The position numbers and the translations under genes are program-made. The notes below the pieces were generated by a model. It worked only from the letters and a program-made list of their open reading frames with translations. It ran no database searches and was not told the origin of the DNA. DNA of 64,000 bases from Streptomyces chromofuscus (GTDB taxonomy: Bacteria; Actinomycetota; Actinomycetes; Streptomycetales; Streptomycetaceae): positions 3,847,501 through 3,911,500 of the forward strand of contig NZ_CP063374.1 of assembly GCF_015160875.1 (NCBI RefSeq), given 5' to 3'. Shown in pieces: positions 63,066-64,000 of this stretch. Numbering within the stretch: position 1 is the stretch's first letter; every line of letters begins with the position of its first letter.

Positions 63066-63377
63066 GTCCGGAACTCACCCCCTCCCGTCCTGGCTGTCCT
63101 TGGCTGTCCTGGTGTTGCTCACTCCCCCACTGTGGCACCCACCACTGACATCGCAATGCCGGTGGGCCAAGTGCCGGAACGCTTGCGCCGCACCCTAGTT
63201 GGGGCCCCGGCCCTCGTCAGCCGGATAGGACATCGGTCACTCGATGGAATGGCCTTGGGGAGAGGTGGATGACGGAGGGCAAGGATCAGGCCCCGGATCC
63301 GAGGGGAGTCCGGGGCCTGTGAAGTACCTGCTCAGGCGGCTGATCGCGGGGGTCGGACGGGTCCGGCCCGTTCCGGG
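63066..63377. other. intergenic region after purD
   Basis: A 312-bp gap. It holds a purD terminator hairpin and the promoter of the M48-like gene. No gene is supported. Confidence 0.5.
63288..63318 (-). terminator. purD terminator hairpin
   Basis: AGGCCCCGGA (63288-63297) and TCCGGGGCCT (63309-63318) form a perfect 10-bp stem 60 bp after the purD stop. Confidence 0.75.
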
Positions 63378-64000
63378 CTACGCGCCCGTCGCCGCCTTCG
63401 CCGCGATGTCCGTACGGTGCTGGGAGCCGTCCAGGCGGATGCGGGAGACGGCGCGATACGCCCGTTCGCGGGCCTCGGTGAGATCGCCGCCCGTCGCGGT
63501 GACGGACAGCACCCGGCCGCCCGCGCTGACCACGGCGTCGCCGTCGCGCTTCGTCCCGGCGTGCAGGACGTACGCGTGCGGGGCGTCCTGCACGGCCACC
63601 GCGTCAAGGCCGGTGATGGGGTCACCCGTGCGGGGGGTGCCGGGGTAGTTGTGCGAGGCGACGACGACGGTGACGGCCGCGTCGTCGCTCCAGCGGAGGG
63701 GTTCCAGACTGGCGAGGTTGCCGGTGGCGGCGGCCATCAGGATGCCGGCGAGGGGGGTCTTCAGACGGGCCAGGACCACCTGGGTCTCCGGGTCACCGAA
63801 ACGTGCGTTGAACTCGATCACCCGCACGCCCCGGCCGGTGATCGCCAGGCCTGCGTAGAGAAGGCCGGAGAAGGGGGTGCCGCGGCGGCGCAGCTCGTCG
63901 ACGGTCGGCTGGAGGACGCTGTGCAGGACCTCGTCCACCAGCTTCGGGTCGGCCCAGGGCAGCGGGGAGTACGCGCCCATGCCGCCGGTGTTCGGGCCCT
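63378..64000 (-). CDS. purD: phosphoribosylamine-glycine ligase, C-terminal part
   Basis: The gene runs off the right edge: only about the last 207 codons are inside. Visible are NTGGMGAYSPLPW, PFSGLLYAGLAITGRGVRVIEFNARFGDPETQVVL (ATP-grasp metal-binding core) and the C-terminal domain with TATGGDLTEARERAYRAVSRIRLDGSQHRTDIA. PurD makes glycinamide ribonucleotide, the second purine step. It is oriented with the other purine genes and followed by its own terminator. Confidence 0.97.
   Translation of the reverse strand, partial: GPNTGGMGAYSPLPWADPKLVDEVLHSVLQPTVDELRRRGTPFSGLLYAGLAITGRGVRVIEFNARFGDPETQVVLARLKTPLAGILMAAATGNLASLEPLRWSDDAAVTVVVASHNYPGTPRTGDPITGLDAVAVQDAPHAYVLHAGTKRDGDAVVSAGGRVLSVTATGGDLTEARERAYRAVSRIRLDGSQHRTDIAAKAATGA

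Overview
The window is high-GC DNA with the gene content, GTG-rich starts and low-spacing gene layout of a Streptomyces chromosome. BldC, an Lsr2 paralogue, an NsdA/sporulation-associated-type regulator, DUF6274, DUF3073, SpoIIE-type phosphatases and a dispersed purine pathway are all present. From memory, the order closely resembles the S. coelicolor core region around SCO4068-SCO4121. That comparison is recall, not a computed alignment. No prophage, transposase, CRISPR array or complete specialised-metabolite cluster was found.

Left part (1-19.8 kb): a MarR/MFS divergent pair; a PAS-PP2C-ATPase phosphatase; a type II NADH dehydrogenase divergent from a TetR regulator; an ECF sigma factor fused to a zinc-finger, membrane and carbohydrate-binding (NPCBM) tail; an orphan asparagine-synthase/lasso-cyclase-like protein opposite a sporulation-associated TPR regulator; L-2-hydroxyglutarate oxidase; TrmB (leaderless); a PrsW-like intramembrane protease; an M23 peptidase preceded by a clear ydaO-type c-di-AMP riboswitch; and a membrane-anchored SpoIIE phosphatase.

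Middle (19.9-41 kb): tRNA-fMet; an isolated ACP + ketosynthase pair followed by five tandem ~103-109 bp non-coding repeats; a small riboflavin-type cluster (domain-swapped RibD, MarR, GTP cyclohydrolase II) with a shared operator-like box at both promoters; tRNA-Lys; an APC permease; a VCBS/FG-GAP gene broken by two frameshifts; a DEAD-box helicase with an arginine/glycine/aspartate repeat tail; a small lipoprotein; a minigluzincin; a metallophosphoesterase; a tRNA-Glu/Asp/Phe group; an ECF sigma/partner pair; HrpA; and a second tRNA-Asp.

Right part (41-64 kb): DUF6274 and bldC; a conserved hypothetical gene divergent from valine dehydrogenase; DUF3073; then most of the purine pathway on the minus strand (purM, purF, purL-purQ-purS, purC and the 3' part of purD), interrupted by a META-domain lipoprotein, a maleylpyruvate-isomerase-like enzyme, lsr2, tRNA-Gly genes and an ABC exporter/two-component operon. 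That operon is flanked by two identical tRNA-Gly(GCC) genes. A dimethylformamidase-like protein and a degenerate M48-type membrane protein lie between purC and purD.

Start codons were chosen by ribosome-binding-site position and family length. Alternatives are given where the choice is open.
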